Notes under the pieces: model-generated
Databases searched by the model: none
The model's input: only the letters and a program-made list of their open reading frames with translations
What the model was told of the DNA's origin: nothing
Source: Chelatococcus reniformis
GTDB taxonomy: Bacteria; Pseudomonadota; Alphaproteobacteria; Rhizobiales; Beijerinckiaceae
Assembly (NCBI RefSeq): GCF_014640075.1
Contig: NZ_BMGG01000009.1
Span: 62,001 to 126,000, forward strand
Length of the DNA: 64,000 bases
Direction: 5' to 3'
Program-made: the position numbers and the translations under genes
Part shown: in pieces, positions 29,226-38,226 of the stretch
How positions within the stretch are numbered: the first letter of the stretch is position 1
Layout of the letters: the number at the start of each line of letters is the position of its first letter

Positions 29226-29978
29226 ATGTGCGTCACGCAGGGGGCCTCCGCCGCGCCCGGGGCGCTTGCCGGCTTGCCGCCCGGCGCTCCGCGCGACATA
29301 ACCCCGGACGTGCCATCGTCATCCACCGAACCGAAATTCGCCGTGCCGAAGCCTGGCAGTGAAGCGAGTCCGCGTGAGCGTCTTGCGGCGCTGTGCGATG
29401 GCTTCGCGCGGCTCGCTCCCGATGTGGCCCATGCCGAGCTGAAGCGCGCCGCGGTCGCGATCGCGCTGGTCGGCGACCCCAGGCAGCCAGGCGAGCTGGC
29501 GCTGCTGCTCACGCGGCGGGCCAAGACACTGCGCTCCCACGGCGGCCAATGGGCTCTGCCCGGTGGCCGTTGCGACCCCGGCGAGACAGCCATCGAGACG
29601 GCCTTGCGCGAGCTGCACGAAGAGCTGGGGCTCGAGCTGGCGTCCGACGCCGTCCTCGGCCAGCTCGACGACTATCCCACCCGCTCCGGCTACGTGATGT
29701 CGCCGGTGGTCGTCTGGGGCGGGGCCAGCCCGGCGCTGGCGCCCAACCCGCTCGAGGTCGCCTCCGTGCACTATATTCCGCTCGCCCATATCGCCATCGA
29801 GGACGCCGTGACCTTCGTCACCATCCCCGAGAGTCCGCGCCCGGTGGTCCGCTTCCACCTCAACGGCAGCCATCTGCATGCCCCGACGGCAGCGGTGATC
29901 TACCAGTTCCGGGAGTTGCTGGCCGGCCGCACGACCCGCGTCGCCGAGCTCGAGCAGCCGGTCTTCGCCTGGCGTTGA
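29226..29978 (+). CDS. Nudix hydrolase, probable CoA pyrophosphatase
   Basis: 250 residues. The Nudix box is complete: GGRCDPGETAIETALREL followed by HEELGL (G-x5-E-x7-RE-x2-EE-x-G). Upstream LLTRRAKTLRSHGGQWALPG matches the NuCoA motif region of NUDT7/8- and YeaB-type enzymes that cleave CoA and acyl-CoA. The first 28 residues are Gly/Pro/Ala-rich, so translation may instead begin at GTG 29310. Follows the acyl-CoA ligase on the same strand. Confidence 0.88.
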   Translation: MCVTQGASAAPGALAGLPPGAPRDITPDVPSSSTEPKFAVPKPGSEASPRERLAALCDGFARLAPDVAHAELKRAAVAIALVGDPRQPGELALLLTRRAKTLRSHGGQWALPGGRCDPGETAIETALRELHEELGLELASDAVLGQLDDYPTRSGYVMSPVVVWGGASPALAPNPLEVASVHYIPLAHIAIEDAVTFVTIPESPRPVVRFHLNGSHLHAPTAAVIYQFRELLAGRTTRVAELEQPVFAWR

Positions 29979-30081
29979 GCGGCTCTTATCCGGCCGATTT
30001 CACTCTTCGCCGCAGCATGAGGCGTCTATGGTGCGCGCCCGGAGTGGGTCCTGAGCCGTGGCTCCTGGGGAGGATCAAGGA

Positions 30082-31266
30082 ATGTCGATGTTGCCGACCA
30101 CAAAGCCGGAAGAAGTGGGGTTCTCCGCCGAACGCCTGGCGCGCCTGACGGCCGCGCTGCGGGCCGAGGTGGACCGTGGCCGCCTTCCCGGCGCGGTGAC
30201 GCTGATCGCCCGCTACGGCAAGATCGCCCACTTCGAGGCGATCGGGGTGCGCGACCCGGCGAGCGGAACGCCGATGCGGACGGACTCGATCTTCCGCATC
30301 TATTCGATGACCAAGCCCATCGTCTCGACCGCGGTGATGATGCTGGTCGAACAGGGACGCCTCCTGCTCTCCGACCCGGTGTCGAAATACATTCCCGCCT
30401 TCGCCAAGACCAAGGTCGGCATCGAGCGCGACGGCGAGATCGAGCTCATCGATCCCCTCCGCCCCATGACGGTGCAGGACCTGCTGCGCCATACCTCCGG
30501 CCTCAGCTACGAATTCCTGGCCGGACCGGCGCTGGCCAAGCTCTATGCCGACGCCAAGATCTACCGGCGCAGCTGGTCCAATGCCGAGCATGCCGAGGCG
30601 CTGGCGACGCTGCCGCTGATCCACCAGCCGGGCACGCATTGGGACTACAGCCGCTCGACGGACGTGCTTGGACGCATCGTCGAGGTCGTGACCGGACGGG
30701 CGCTGGGGGCTTTTCTCCAAGACGACATCTTTGCGCCGCTCGGCATGGTCGACACCGCCTTCTCGGTGCCCGAGAGCGCCCACGACCGGGTCGCGGAAGC
30801 GTTCCCTCGCGATCCCGACACGAACGATCCGGTGCGCCTGATCGACGTGCGCACACCGGCGGAACTCGAATCGGGCGGCGGCGGCCTGGTCTCCACGGCC
30901 CTGGATTACGCGCGCTTCCTGCAGATGCTGCAGAACGGCGGCGCGTTGGACACGGTGCGCCTGCTCAGCCGAAAGACCGTGGGATTCATGGCATCAAATC
31001 ACCTCGGCCCCGGGGTGAAGATCAGCTCGGACCTGCTGCCGGAAGGCTACGGCTTCGGGCTGGGCTTCGCCGTCCGCCTCGATGAGGGCATTGCCGCGGT
31101 GCCGGGTTCGGTCGGCCAGTATTTCTGGGGCGGCATCGCCGGAACCACCTTCTGGATCGACCCGGAGGAGGAGTGCTTCGCCCTTTTGATGGTCCAGGCG
31201 CCTGGCCAGCGCGACGAACTCCGCCAGCTGTATCGGAACATGGTGCACGCCGCCTTCGGCGATTGA
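30082..31266 (+). CDS. Serine hydrolase of the beta-lactamase (class C/EstB) family
   Basis: 394 residues. The nucleophile motif SMTK (S-x-x-K, in RIYSMTKPIVSTAVMML) lies near residue 80, the Tyr motif is YSRS (WDYSRSTDVLGRIVEVV), and a C-terminal WGGIAGT replaces the KTG box, as in EstB-like esterases. No clear signal peptide, so probably cytoplasmic. GAGGA is placed for ATG 30082 and AAGGA for the second ATG 30088; either may be used. A strong stem-loop follows. Ester or amide substrate unknown. Confidence 0.9.
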   Translation: MSMLPTTKPEEVGFSAERLARLTAALRAEVDRGRLPGAVTLIARYGKIAHFEAIGVRDPASGTPMRTDSIFRIYSMTKPIVSTAVMMLVEQGRLLLSDPVSKYIPAFAKTKVGIERDGEIELIDPLRPMTVQDLLRHTSGLSYEFLAGPALAKLYADAKIYRRSWSNAEHAEALATLPLIHQPGTHWDYSRSTDVLGRIVEVVTGRALGAFLQDDIFAPLGMVDTAFSVPESAHDRVAEAFPRDPDTNDPVRLIDVRTPAELESGGGGLVSTALDYARFLQMLQNGGALDTVRLLSRKTVGFMASNHLGPGVKISSDLLPEGYGFGLGFAVRLDEGIAAVPGSVGQYFWGGIAGTTFWIDPEEECFALLMVQAPGQRDELRQLYRNMVHAAFGD

Positions 31267-31303
31267 GGGCTTGCGAGGAACCGTTGCACGAAGCCGCGCA
31301 TTG

Positions 31304-31335
31304 TCCGGCTGCTCCCTCTTGCGGGAGCAGCCGGA
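31304..31335 (+). terminator. Stem-loop after the serine hydrolase gene
   Basis: TCCGGCTGCTCCC and GGGAGCAGCCGGA form a perfect 13-bp stem with a 6-nt loop, 37 bp past the stop codon. Confidence 0.7.
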
Positions 31336-31434
31336 TGAAGCACGATTGCAGTGAAACACCGGCGGCGCTGGCTGACCGGGCTTCGACGCTGACAGTCGTC
31401 CCGGCCAGTCACTCTGCCTTTGAAAGCCTCGCCA

Positions 31435-31791
31435 ATGCAGACGAAAGAAAGCCGTATCCGCGAAAGGGCGTACCAACTCTGGTGCGAAGAGGGCTTCGCG
31501 CCAGGGCGCGAGCTCGACCACTGGATCAGAGCGCGTGATTCGATCGAACTGGAGGACAAAGAGGGAACCGCCACGTTGCCGCCTCCGGTGCAGGCAGACG
31601 GCGAAACGGCTCGAACGGAGGCGGAGCCAGCCCTTGCCATTGAAAACCAGGGCGAGTTCCCGACGTTGACAGATCAAGGTGAAGGTCAAGCCGCGCCCGC
31701 CCGGCCGTCGGCAGTTGAAGCCAAGTCTCCGCCCGAGCCCAGACGGCCGCGCCCGTCGGAGCGCGCACGGGGACGGGCGGGCCTCGACTAG
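31435..31791 (+). CDS. DUF2934 domain-containing protein
   Basis: 118 residues. The N-terminal RIRERAYQLWCEEGF and GRELDHWIRA are the DUF2934 signature found in many short alphaproteobacterial proteins. The remaining two thirds are Pro/Glu/Ala-rich and probably disordered. ATG 31435 (MQTKESR) is chosen over an upstream TTG. Role unknown. Confidence 0.85.
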   Translation: MQTKESRIRERAYQLWCEEGFAPGRELDHWIRARDSIELEDKEGTATLPPPVQADGETARTEAEPALAIENQGEFPTLTDQGEGQAAPARPSAVEAKSPPEPRRPRPSERARGRAGLD

Positions 31792-32015
31792 CTCGAGCTC
31801 AGTTTGCGTGTTCTCCCGCTCCCGAAGCCGCCTGTCGGGTTGACTGGCGCGCACGACGGCTTATGTGGCAGAGGGCCGGGGTGGGGACGACCTGTCCAGG
31901 CGCAGCCGGCAGCCCCCACGGGCCGTCATCCAGGTCGACAGACCACAAACGGCCGAGGTGTTTGCCGGTAGGCGAATGCCTTGTCAGCCCTTGCGCTCTT
32001 CGGGCGGCGGACCGC

Positions 32016-32714
32016 ATGGACCAGTATTGGCCTGAGATCATCGCCGGCGCGAAGATCGTTTGGATTGATCTGATTCTCTCCGGCGACAACGCGGTCGTGA
32101 TCGCGCTCGCCTGTCGCGGTTTGCCCGAGCGCCAGCGCAAATGGGGCATCGCTCTCGGCGCGCTTGCGGCGATCTTGCTGCGCATCATCTTCGCGCTGCT
32201 CGTGGTTCAGCTTCTCACGATCCCGTTTCTAAAGGTCGCCGGCGGGTTGCTGTTGCTGCGCATCGCAGTCAACCTCGTCGCAGGGCACGACGACAGCCAT
32301 GGCGATATCCGCGAGAGCGGCAAGCTGTGGCAGGCGATCTGGACCGTCGCGGTGGCCGACGCGGTGATGAGCCTCGACAATGTCATCGCCATCGCCGCGG
32401 TGGCGCAGGACCACGTGGGCATGCTCATCTTTGGGCTCGCGCTCTCGATTCCCCTCATCGTGCTTGGCGCCAATCTCCTGCTCAATCTGCTCGGCCGTTT
32501 TCCCTTTCTCGTCTGGGCCGGCGCCGGCCTGCTCGGCTGGGTGTCGGGCACGATGATGATCACCGACTATTGGGTTGTCGGGCAGATCGGGCAGGACGCC
32601 GTCCACACGTGGGAGAGCGTTGCCGGTGCCGCGGGCGCGGTGCTGGTGCTGGCCGTCGCCTACGCCGTGCTCAAATCACGGGGCCGGCCCGTCAGCCTGC
32701 GTCCACCCGCCTGA
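32016..32714 (+). CDS. TerC family integral membrane protein (YjbE type)
   Basis: 232 residues with about seven membrane helices and the TerC hallmark acidic motifs WIDLILSGDNAVVIALA and VADAVMSLDNVIAIAAVA. The family is linked to metal ion export, notably manganese, in several bacteria; the specific ion here is inference. The length and motif set fit the YjbE subfamily (TIGR03717). ATG 32016 chosen from the family start. I could not recognise a yybP-ykoY manganese riboswitch in the 224 bp upstream. Confidence 0.9.
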   Translation: MDQYWPEIIAGAKIVWIDLILSGDNAVVIALACRGLPERQRKWGIALGALAAILLRIIFALLVVQLLTIPFLKVAGGLLLLRIAVNLVAGHDDSHGDIRESGKLWQAIWTVAVADAVMSLDNVIAIAAVAQDHVGMLIFGLALSIPLIVLGANLLLNLLGRFPFLVWAGAGLLGWVSGTMMITDYWVVGQIGQDAVHTWESVAGAAGAVLVLAVAYAVLKSRGRPVSLRPPA

Positions 32715-32799
32715 CAGCGCGCCGCGCCGTCCTGCGCGCCAACTTCCCGGCCTCCTCCGCATAGGCTCTTGCCGGGTCAGGACAGGCGAGCGTGTCAGC

Positions 32800-33249
32800 T
32801 CAATCCTTGAGGCGCTCCAGGATCCGCTTGGCGAGCATGTCGCGGACGGCGCGATAAGCCTCCAGCACCTGTTCCCGCGAGCCTTGCGTTGCCGTCGGAT
32901 CGGACGTCGGCCAATACTCCACGTCGATGGCCGAGGTACGCGTCAGTTCCAGCGCCGCGTGATGAGCCTCCGGCGCCAGGGTGACGATCAGATCGAAATT
33001 CATGCCCTCGTCGTCGGCGAGCTCCTCCAGGCTTTGGGGCTTGTGCTTGGCGGCGTCGATGCCGATCTCGTCGAGAGCGGCCACGGCAAAGGGATCGAGC
33101 TCGCCTTTGCGCACGCCGGCCGAGCGGATGTAGATCGACTTGCCGAAATAGTGGCGAGCGATGGCCTCGGCCATGGGTGAGCGCACGGAGTTCAGCCCGC
33201 AGGCGAAGAGAAGGGCCTGAACGCGGTTGCCGGCCGCGTCGCTGATCAA
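32800..33249 (-). CDS. Low-molecular-weight protein-tyrosine-phosphatase/arsenate-reductase-like protein
   Basis: 149 residues. The P-loop is CGLNSVRS (C-x5-R-S) near residue 17, and a DP general-acid loop (TSDPTATQG) lies near 115-120, as in LMW-PTPs. It may dephosphorylate phosphotyrosine proteins or small substrates. The gene follows UPF0262 by 3 bp and is the last gene of the DUF2948-hisD-UPF0262 operon, a conserved order in Hyphomicrobiales. Confidence 0.88.
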   Translation of the reverse strand: MISDAAGNRVQALLFACGLNSVRSPMAEAIARHYFGKSIYIRSAGVRKGELDPFAVAALDEIGIDAAKHKPQSLEELADDEGMNFDLIVTLAPEAHHAALELTRTSAIDVEYWPTSDPTATQGSREQVLEAYRAVRDMLAKRILERLKD

Positions 33250-33252
33250 GGC

Positions 33253-33753
33253 TCAGCCCTTCCAGTGCAGCGCGAAGATCAGGGTGAACAGGCGGCGCGC
33301 CGTATCGAAGTCGATCGTCAGCTTGCCGTCGAGGCGCTCCGCCAACAGCCGTGCGGCCTCGTCGTGCAGGCCGCGCCGGCCCATGTCGATCGCCTCGATC
33401 TGCTGCGGCGTCGCCGTGCGGATCGCCTCGTAGTAGCTGTCGCAGATCAGCTCGTAATCCTTGATGACCTTCCTGAAGGGCGTCAGCGACAGGTGGTGGG
33501 TGACGATGACGTCCTCGCCCTCGTTGCGCACCTCGAGGAACAGCCTCTTTTCGACCATGCCGATGAGCAGGACGTAGGGACCGCCGTCGTGGTTTGGAAC
33601 GGCGAAGCTGTTCAGCTCCATGATGTCCCAGATGGCGACCGAGCGCTCATGCTCCTGGTCGGGCGAGCCTCGGCCGATGGACGCGTCGTCGAGCTTGACC
33701 GCGACCAGACGGTCACGGGGCTTCTCCGCAGCGGGCACCGGATCGTCGCTCAT
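33253..33753 (-). CDS. UPF0262 family protein
   Basis: 166 residues. RLVAVKLDDASIGRGSPDQE, HERSVAIWDIMELNSF and FRKVIKDYELICDSYYEAIR are conserved UPF0262 segments. The family is confined largely to alphaproteobacteria and has no known function. It lies 11 bp after hisD and 3 bp before the phosphatase gene, so co-transcribed. Start ATG 33753 (MSDDPV) chosen by family length. Confidence 0.92.
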   Translation of the reverse strand: MSDDPVPAAEKPRDRLVAVKLDDASIGRGSPDQEHERSVAIWDIMELNSFAVPNHDGGPYVLLIGMVEKRLFLEVRNEGEDVIVTHHLSLTPFRKVIKDYELICDSYYEAIRTATPQQIEAIDMGRRGLHDEAARLLAERLDGKLTIDFDTARRLFTLIFALHWKG

Positions 33754-33764
33754 GGGCCTGCCAC

Positions 33765-35054
33765 CTAGAGGTTCAGCCGGATGGAGACCGAGCGGGCATG
33801 GCCGTCGAGCCCCTCGGCGGTCCCGAGCGCGATCGCGGCGGGGCCGAGCGCGCGCAGGCTGTCGGGACTGCACTTGAGGATCGACGTGCGCTTCATGAAG
33901 TCGAGCACGCCGAGGCCCGATGCGTGGCGCGCCGAGCGCGCCGTCGGCAGCACGTGGTTGGGGCCGCCCACATAGTCGCCGATCGCCTCCGGCGTATGGG
34001 CGCCCAGGAAGATGGCACCGGCATTGCGCACGCGGGCGGCCAGCACCTCGGCATCGCGGGTCTCGATCTCCAGATGCTCCGGCGCGATCGCATCGATCAG
34101 CGGTACGGCATCGTCGAGATGAGGAACGATGACGATTGCCCCGTAGTCGCGCCAGCTCGCCGCCGCGATCGCGGCGCGCGGCAGGGTGGCGAGCTGGTGG
34201 GCGAGGGCGCGTTCCACCTCGTCGGCGAGCGTCGGGCTGTCGGTGACGAGGATGCACTGCGCCGCCTCGTCATGCTCGGCCTGGGCCAGAAGGTCGGCGG
34301 CGAGCCACGCGGGGTTGGCGGTTTCGTCGGCCACGATCAGCACCTCGGAGGGGCCAGCGATCATGTCGATGCCGACGGTGCCGAACACGCGGCGCTTGGC
34401 AGCGGCTACATAAGCGTTGCCGGGGCCGACGATCTTGGCGACTGGCGCGATCGTGGCGGTGCCGTAGGCCAGCGCCGCCACCGCCTGGGCGCCACCGACC
34501 CGGTAGATCTCATTCACTCCGGCGAGGCGCGCCGCGGCCAGAACGAGCGGGTTGAGGGTATCGTCCGGGGTCGGCACCACCATGACGATGCGGGGCACGC
34601 CGGCGACCTTGGCCGGCAGCGCGTTCATGAGCACCGACGAGGGGTAGCTCGCCGTCCCGCCCGGCACATACAGGCCCACGGCGGCAATGGCGCTCCAGCG
34701 CCAGCCCATGGTCACGCCGGCGTCGTCGGTGAACAGCTCGTCCGTCGGGCGCTGGCGGGCGTGATAGGCCTCGATGCGCTGCTTGGCGAGGGCCAGCGCC
34801 GCCAGAGCGTCGGGAGGGCAGACCGCCTCCGCCCGCGCGAGCTCCGCTTCGGTGATGCGCAGCCGGCCCGTAACGTCGCAGCGATCGAGGCGGGACGTGA
34901 GTTCGATCAGCGCGGCGTCGCCGCGCGCGGCAACGTCGGCCAGGATCGTCCGTACGCGCTCGTCGACGTCTTCCGAGACCTCGCGCTTCTGCCCGAGCAG
35001 CGTGGCGAAGGCCGTAGGGAAGCCGGGCGCCTGGGCGTCGAGCCGAATCGCCAT
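33765..35054 (-). CDS. hisD: Histidinol dehydrogenase
   Basis: 429 residues, the normal length. Recognisable segments are AAVGLYVPGGTASYPSSVLM, GPGNAYVAAAKRRVFGTVGI, the catalytic QAEHDEAAQ and IAPEHLEIE (Glu-His pair), and GDYVGGPNHVLPT. It catalyses the last two oxidations of histidine biosynthesis, L-histidinol to L-histidine, using NAD and Zn. It starts one base after the DUF2948 stop, indicating coupled translation, while the other his genes are elsewhere. Confidence 0.97.
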   Translation of the reverse strand: MAIRLDAQAPGFPTAFATLLGQKREVSEDVDERVRTILADVAARGDAALIELTSRLDRCDVTGRLRITEAELARAEAVCPPDALAALALAKQRIEAYHARQRPTDELFTDDAGVTMGWRWSAIAAVGLYVPGGTASYPSSVLMNALPAKVAGVPRIVMVVPTPDDTLNPLVLAAARLAGVNEIYRVGGAQAVAALAYGTATIAPVAKIVGPGNAYVAAAKRRVFGTVGIDMIAGPSEVLIVADETANPAWLAADLLAQAEHDEAAQCILVTDSPTLADEVERALAHQLATLPRAAIAAASWRDYGAIVIVPHLDDAVPLIDAIAPEHLEIETRDAEVLAARVRNAGAIFLGAHTPEAIGDYVGGPNHVLPTARSARHASGLGVLDFMKRTSILKCSPDSLRALGPAAIALGTAEGLDGHARSVSIRLNL

Positions 35055-35055
35055 C

Positions 35056-35487
35056 TCAAGCCTCGTCGATGGAGTGCGAGGGGCGGCTGGCGGCCTCCCA
35101 GGCCGGGCCCAGGTCCCGCAACTGCGCCTCGATGCATTCCACCTCGACGCGAAGGGCCCCTCCTCCGGCGAACGTGATCAAGATGGCGCCCGACGGAGCA
35201 TCGGTCGCCTCGAACGTGAGCGCCAGGGCGCAGAGCACGTCGCGCCCCGCGCCGATGCCCTGATGGACGACGCGTTGCACGCGGTCGAAATGGAGCCCCG
35301 TCAGCCGCCGCCGCGGCTGGTCGGCCGGTGCGCTCCAGTCGAACCGGCGCAGCACCAGCACCAGCTGCCGCTCGGTCTTGCGCCAGGAGATGTCCTGGGG
35401 CCGCAGCACGGCATCCTGCAGGTGGGCGGACAGCACCGAGAGGTCGTCGGCATCCAGCGCCAGAAGTGTCAGAAGCTCGGCCGTCAT
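35056..35487 (-). CDS. DUF2948 family protein
   Basis: 143 residues. LLALDADDLSVLSAHLQDAV, then DISWRKTERQLVLVLRRFDW and RVQRVVHQGIG are the DUF2948 signature. The family accompanies murA and hisD in Hyphomicrobiales; no biochemical function is known. Start ATG 35487 (MTAELL). First gene of the hisD operon; the promoter must lie in 35488-35616, shared divergently with the secreted-protein gene. Confidence 0.92.
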   Translation of the reverse strand: MTAELLTLLALDADDLSVLSAHLQDAVLRPQDISWRKTERQLVLVLRRFDWSAPADQPRRRLTGLHFDRVQRVVHQGIGAGRDVLCALALTFEATDAPSGAILITFAGGGALRVEVECIEAQLRDLGPAWEAASRPSHSIDEA

Positions 35488-35616
35488 CGTAACGCTACCA
35501 TGGGCGGTGTGTATCGGGCGCATAGGCAGGGTGCAACAGTGGCATGATTCCCTCTACAGTCCTGACCGATCTTCGATTCGGCCACAGTGTGGCGCCATAA
35601 CGCAGGAGACGACACG

Positions 35617-36003
35617 ATGATGCTGGCCCGCGTCTTGGCGGCGACAATTGCGCTGGTGCCGATCGCCGTCGTCACCGCCGCACCGGCCTCCGCCCAATAC
35701 TACGGCGGCGGAGGCTACTCCGGTGGATATGGCGGCGACGACGACTATCCGCCACCACGGCGCTATCGCCAGCCAGCTCCCGACTATCCCCCGCCGCCGC
35801 CCGGTTATCGCCCGCCGCCGCCAGGATACCGGCCTCCGCCCCCGCCGCCTCCCGGTCCCGGCTACGGCCGGCGGGGCGGGGGCGGCAGCGTCTGTGTCAC
35901 CTCGCGGGGAAGCTGCCCGACGGGGATGATGTTGCCGCGCAACGCGCCTTGCGCCTGCGAAATCCCGGGGTTCGGCAAGAAGCGCGGCGCCATCGGCTAC
36001 TAG
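35617..36003 (+). CDS. Secreted Pro/Gly/Tyr-rich small protein
   Basis: 128 residues. Signal peptide residues 1-24 with predicted cleavage ASA-Q, then a YYGGGGYSGGYGG segment, a repeated PPPGYRPPPPGYRPPPPP tract, and a C-terminal cysteine-containing domain (CVTSRGSCPTGMMLPRNAPC followed by AC). The low-complexity tract suggests an extracytoplasmic wall- or matrix-associated role, but no function is known. AGGAG lies 8 bases before ATG 35617. It separates murA from the hisD operon, which are close neighbours in many relatives. Confidence 0.82.
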   Translation: MMLARVLAATIALVPIAVVTAAPASAQYYGGGGYSGGYGGDDDYPPPRRYRQPAPDYPPPPPGYRPPPPGYRPPPPPPPGPGYGRRGGGGSVCVTSRGSCPTGMMLPRNAPCACEIPGFGKKRGAIGY

Positions 36004-36223
36004 AGCTCGTAGCTTTTTGAAACTGGCGCGCCCAGTGGTCCTGAGCCCTCGATCGGCTGGATAGTCGGATCAAGCCCGACCATGACGTTGAGAATAAAAG
36101 GTTTTCTGTTCCCCCTCGTCATGGCCGGGCTCGACCCGACCATCCATCGACTTGAGATCATCTGATCGGTCGCAGATGCTCCGGCTCGCGTCAGCCGGCT
36201 GCATCTCCTGCCTCTCCTTCGGC
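36004..36223. other. Gene-free stretch with palindromic repeats
   Basis: Holds degenerate copies of the GTCATGGCCGGG...CCCGACCAT palindrome near 36,060-36,090 and 36,115-36,150, and a GATCATCTGATC motif near 36,156. No open frame here looks like a protein. Confidence 0.5.
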
Positions 36224-36406
36224 TTAGTTTGAGCGGAAACAGGAGCCCGCTGAAGCACTGTCATTGCTCAGGATGCTCCTGGCGTTGCGCTCGGGCGCGA
36301 TGTCGCCGGCCGCATTGGCGGCGAAGAAGCCGGTCGGCTTGAGCGTGAAGCCCGCGTATTCGAGCGCCATCACCGGGAAATCCTCCGGCTTGCAGACGTG
36401 CGTCTA
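36224..36406 (-). pseudogene. 3' fragment of a copper amine oxidase gene
   Basis: Read on the minus strand after a TAG at about 36,405, the frame gives THVCKPEDFPVMALEYAGF, then TLKPTGFFAANAAGDIA, ending in a TAA at 36,224. This resembles the C-terminus of copper-containing (topaquinone) primary-amine oxidases (consensus R-PEDWP-MP-x3-GF-L-P-GFF-x-N-P). Only about 55 of some 650 residues remain; active-site Tyr and Cu ligands are missing. It abuts an AraC fragment read in the opposite direction. Confidence 0.6.
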
Positions 36407-36500
36407 TGACGTCGCCGTCCGCCACGGCTTCCGGCACTTCAGCCGGTTCTCCCTCGACAATAAGCGGCAATTCGCCGAACTGCCGCCAGAGGACGCTCCG
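36402..36500 (+). pseudogene. 3' fragment of an AraC family regulator gene
   Basis: VYDVAVRHGFRHFSRFSLDN then KRQFAELPPE matches the second helix-turn-helix and C-terminus of AraC/XylS regulators. Nothing of the effector domain or first HTH remains; upstream bases belong to the amine-oxidase fragment. AraC proteins such as FeaR control amine oxidase genes, so the two relics were probably a divergent functional pair. Confidence 0.6.
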
Positions 36501-36611
36501 CCGGGCGCGGTCGGGCTGGTAGCTCCGCGGCGGATGGATGGTCGACTATCCATCGACCTGAGGCCCCCCCACGGGCTAAGGCCAAGGCCGCGGCCCCGGC
36601 AATTGCGGAGC

Positions 36612-36715
36612 TAGAGCGTTTTCGAGCGAAGTGGATGCCGGTTCGCGTGAAGAAAACGCGACAAATCAAACAGATAGAGTATTTCGGCGATTCGAAGAAA
36701 CGCAGAAATGCTCTA
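36612..36715 (-). repeat. 102-bp MITE-like element, copy 2
   Basis: Same element as copy 1 in reverse orientation, flanked by CTAG on both sides. Its right TA is the TA of the murA TAG stop codon. Confidence 0.88.
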
Positions 36716-38011
36716 GTGCTCGCCGGAGAGGCGCTCGATCTGCGCTCCGCAGCGGCCCAGCTTGGCTTCCAGGGCCTCGAAGCCGCGATCCAGATGGTAG
36801 ACGCGGTTGACCGTGGTCTCGCCTTCGGCCGCGAGCGCCGCGATGACGAGGGAGACCGAGGCCCGCAGGTCGGTGGCCATGACCGGCGCTCCGGTCAGCT
36901 TGCTGACGCCGTCGACGAAGGCGATATCGCCGTCGAGACGGATGCGAGCGCCCAGGCGGGCCAACTCCTGCACATGCATGAAGCGGTTCTCGAAAATCGT
37001 CTCGCGGATGCGGCTTGTGCCCTTGCCGCGGGTCATCAGCGCCATAAGCTGGGCCTGCAGGTCGGTCGGGAAGCCGGGGAAGGGCTCGGTGGTGACGTCG
37101 ACCGCGGCGATGCCGTGACCGTTGCGACGCACGCGGATGCCCTCGTTGGTGGCGGTCACCTCGGTGCCGCTCTGGCCCAGCACGTCCAGGGCCGACTGGA
37201 GGAGCACGGGCCGCGCGCCCTCCAGCAGCACGTCGCCGCCGGTCATGGCGACGGCCATGGCATAGGTGCCGGTCTCGATACGGTCGGGCAGCACCGTGTG
37301 GCTGGCGCCGCCGAGCTTGGCCACGCCCTCGACGACGATCCGCGACTGTCCGGCGCCGGCGATCTTGGCGCCCATGGCGTTGAGGCATTCGGCCAGGTCA
37401 ACCACCTCGGGCTCGCGGGCGGCGTTGTCGATGACCGTGGTGCCGTCGGCGAGCGCGGCGGCCATGAGGGCCGTGTGGGTGCCGCCGACGGTGACTTTGG
37501 AGAAGTTGATCTCGGCGCCCTTGAGACCGGATGTCGGCGCCCTGGCGAGCACGTAGCCGCCTTCGATGTCGACCTTCGCGCCAAGCTTCTCCATCACCAT
37601 CAGCAGCAGATCGACCGGGCGCGTGCCGATGGCGCAGCCGCCAGGCAACGACACCCGGGCGCTGCCCATGCGGGCGACCAGCGGCGCCAGCACCCAGAAG
37701 CTGGCGCGCATCTTGGAGACGAGCTCGTAGGGGGCCGTCGTGTCGATGACGGAGCGCGCCCGGAGGCGGATCGACTGGCCTGTCTCAGCCGTCTGGCCCG
37801 GCCGCTTGCCGGCGATGCCGTGATCGACGCCGTGGTTGCTCAGGATGCGGAGCAGTTGCTGGACGTCGGCCAGACGGGGCACATTGTGCAGCTCCAGCGT
37901 CTCGTCCGTCAGCAGGCTCGCGATCATCAGAGGCAGCGCCGCGTTCTTCGCGCCGGAAATCGGGATGACGCCGTTGAGCTCGGAGCCTCCCGTGATGCGG
38001 ATGCGGTCCAT
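36713..38011 (-). CDS. murA: UDP-N-acetylglucosamine 1-carboxyvinyltransferase
   Basis: 432 residues. Starts [20 protein letters not shown] with the KNAALP substrate Lys/Asn, has the catalytic Cys in [16 protein letters not shown] (about residue 124) and the late [13 protein letters not shown] motif. It adds enolpyruvyl from PEP to UDP-GlcNAc, the first committed step of peptidoglycan synthesis, in the cytoplasm. The Cys indicates fosfomycin sensitivity of the enzyme type. The TAG stop is provided at the junction with a MITE copy, without loss of C-terminal residues (ends ERLSGEH). Confidence 0.97.
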   Translation of the reverse strand: MDRIRITGGSELNGVIPISGAKNAALPLMIASLLTDETLELHNVPRLADVQQLLRILSNHGVDHGIAGKRPGQTAETGQSIRLRARSVIDTTAPYELVSKMRASFWVLAPLVARMGSARVSLPGGCAIGTRPVDLLLMVMEKLGAKVDIEGGYVLARAPTSGLKGAEINFSKVTVGGTHTALMAAALADGTTVIDNAAREPEVVDLAECLNAMGAKIAGAGQSRIVVEGVAKLGGASHTVLPDRIETGTYAMAVAMTGGDVLLEGARPVLLQSALDVLGQSGTEVTATNEGIRVRRNGHGIAAVDVTTEPFPGFPTDLQAQLMALMTRGKGTSRIRETIFENRFMHVQELARLGARIRLDGDIAFVDGVSKLTGAPVMATDLRASVSLVIAALAAEGETTVNRVYHLDRGFEALEAKLGRCGAQIERLSGEH

Positions 38012-38055
38012 ATTGTCTTGCTCCGGGCGGCTCTCGCTGCCGATGTGAGGCGGCC

Positions 38056-38226
38056 TCAGCCGCGCGGAAGGGGGGTGTTGGAGGGGGAGGGCGCCTGCGG
38101 CCCGTCATCCCGCGCGTCGCCTTTGGGGGTGGCACGCCCACGGGCCTGCGCCTTGCGCCGTTTGAGATTGGCCCGCAGCGCCTCGGCCAGCCGTTGCTGA
38201 CGATCTGGTGCGGTGCTGGAACTCAA
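38056..38226 (-). CDS. Small conserved basic protein upstream of murA
   Basis: 56 residues, with a TTG start at 38,226; the frame has an upstream stop and no ATG. The segment [20 protein letters not shown] is a basic amphipathic helix that I recognise as recurrent in tiny Hyphomicrobiales proteins; the rest is Pro/Ser-rich. It ends 44 bp before murA on the same strand. AGGAGG lies far upstream (about 38,268), so the start is uncertain. Function unknown. Confidence 0.5.
   Translation of the reverse strand: MSSSTAPDRQQRLAEALRANLKRRKAQARGRATPKGDARDDGPQAPSPSNTPLPRG

Noticed and set aside
31792-32015. Possible yybP-ykoY manganese riboswitch before the TerC gene
   Set aside because: GGGGACGACC and CCGTCATCC recall the conserved loops but the helix order could not be reconstructed; no support beyond fragments.
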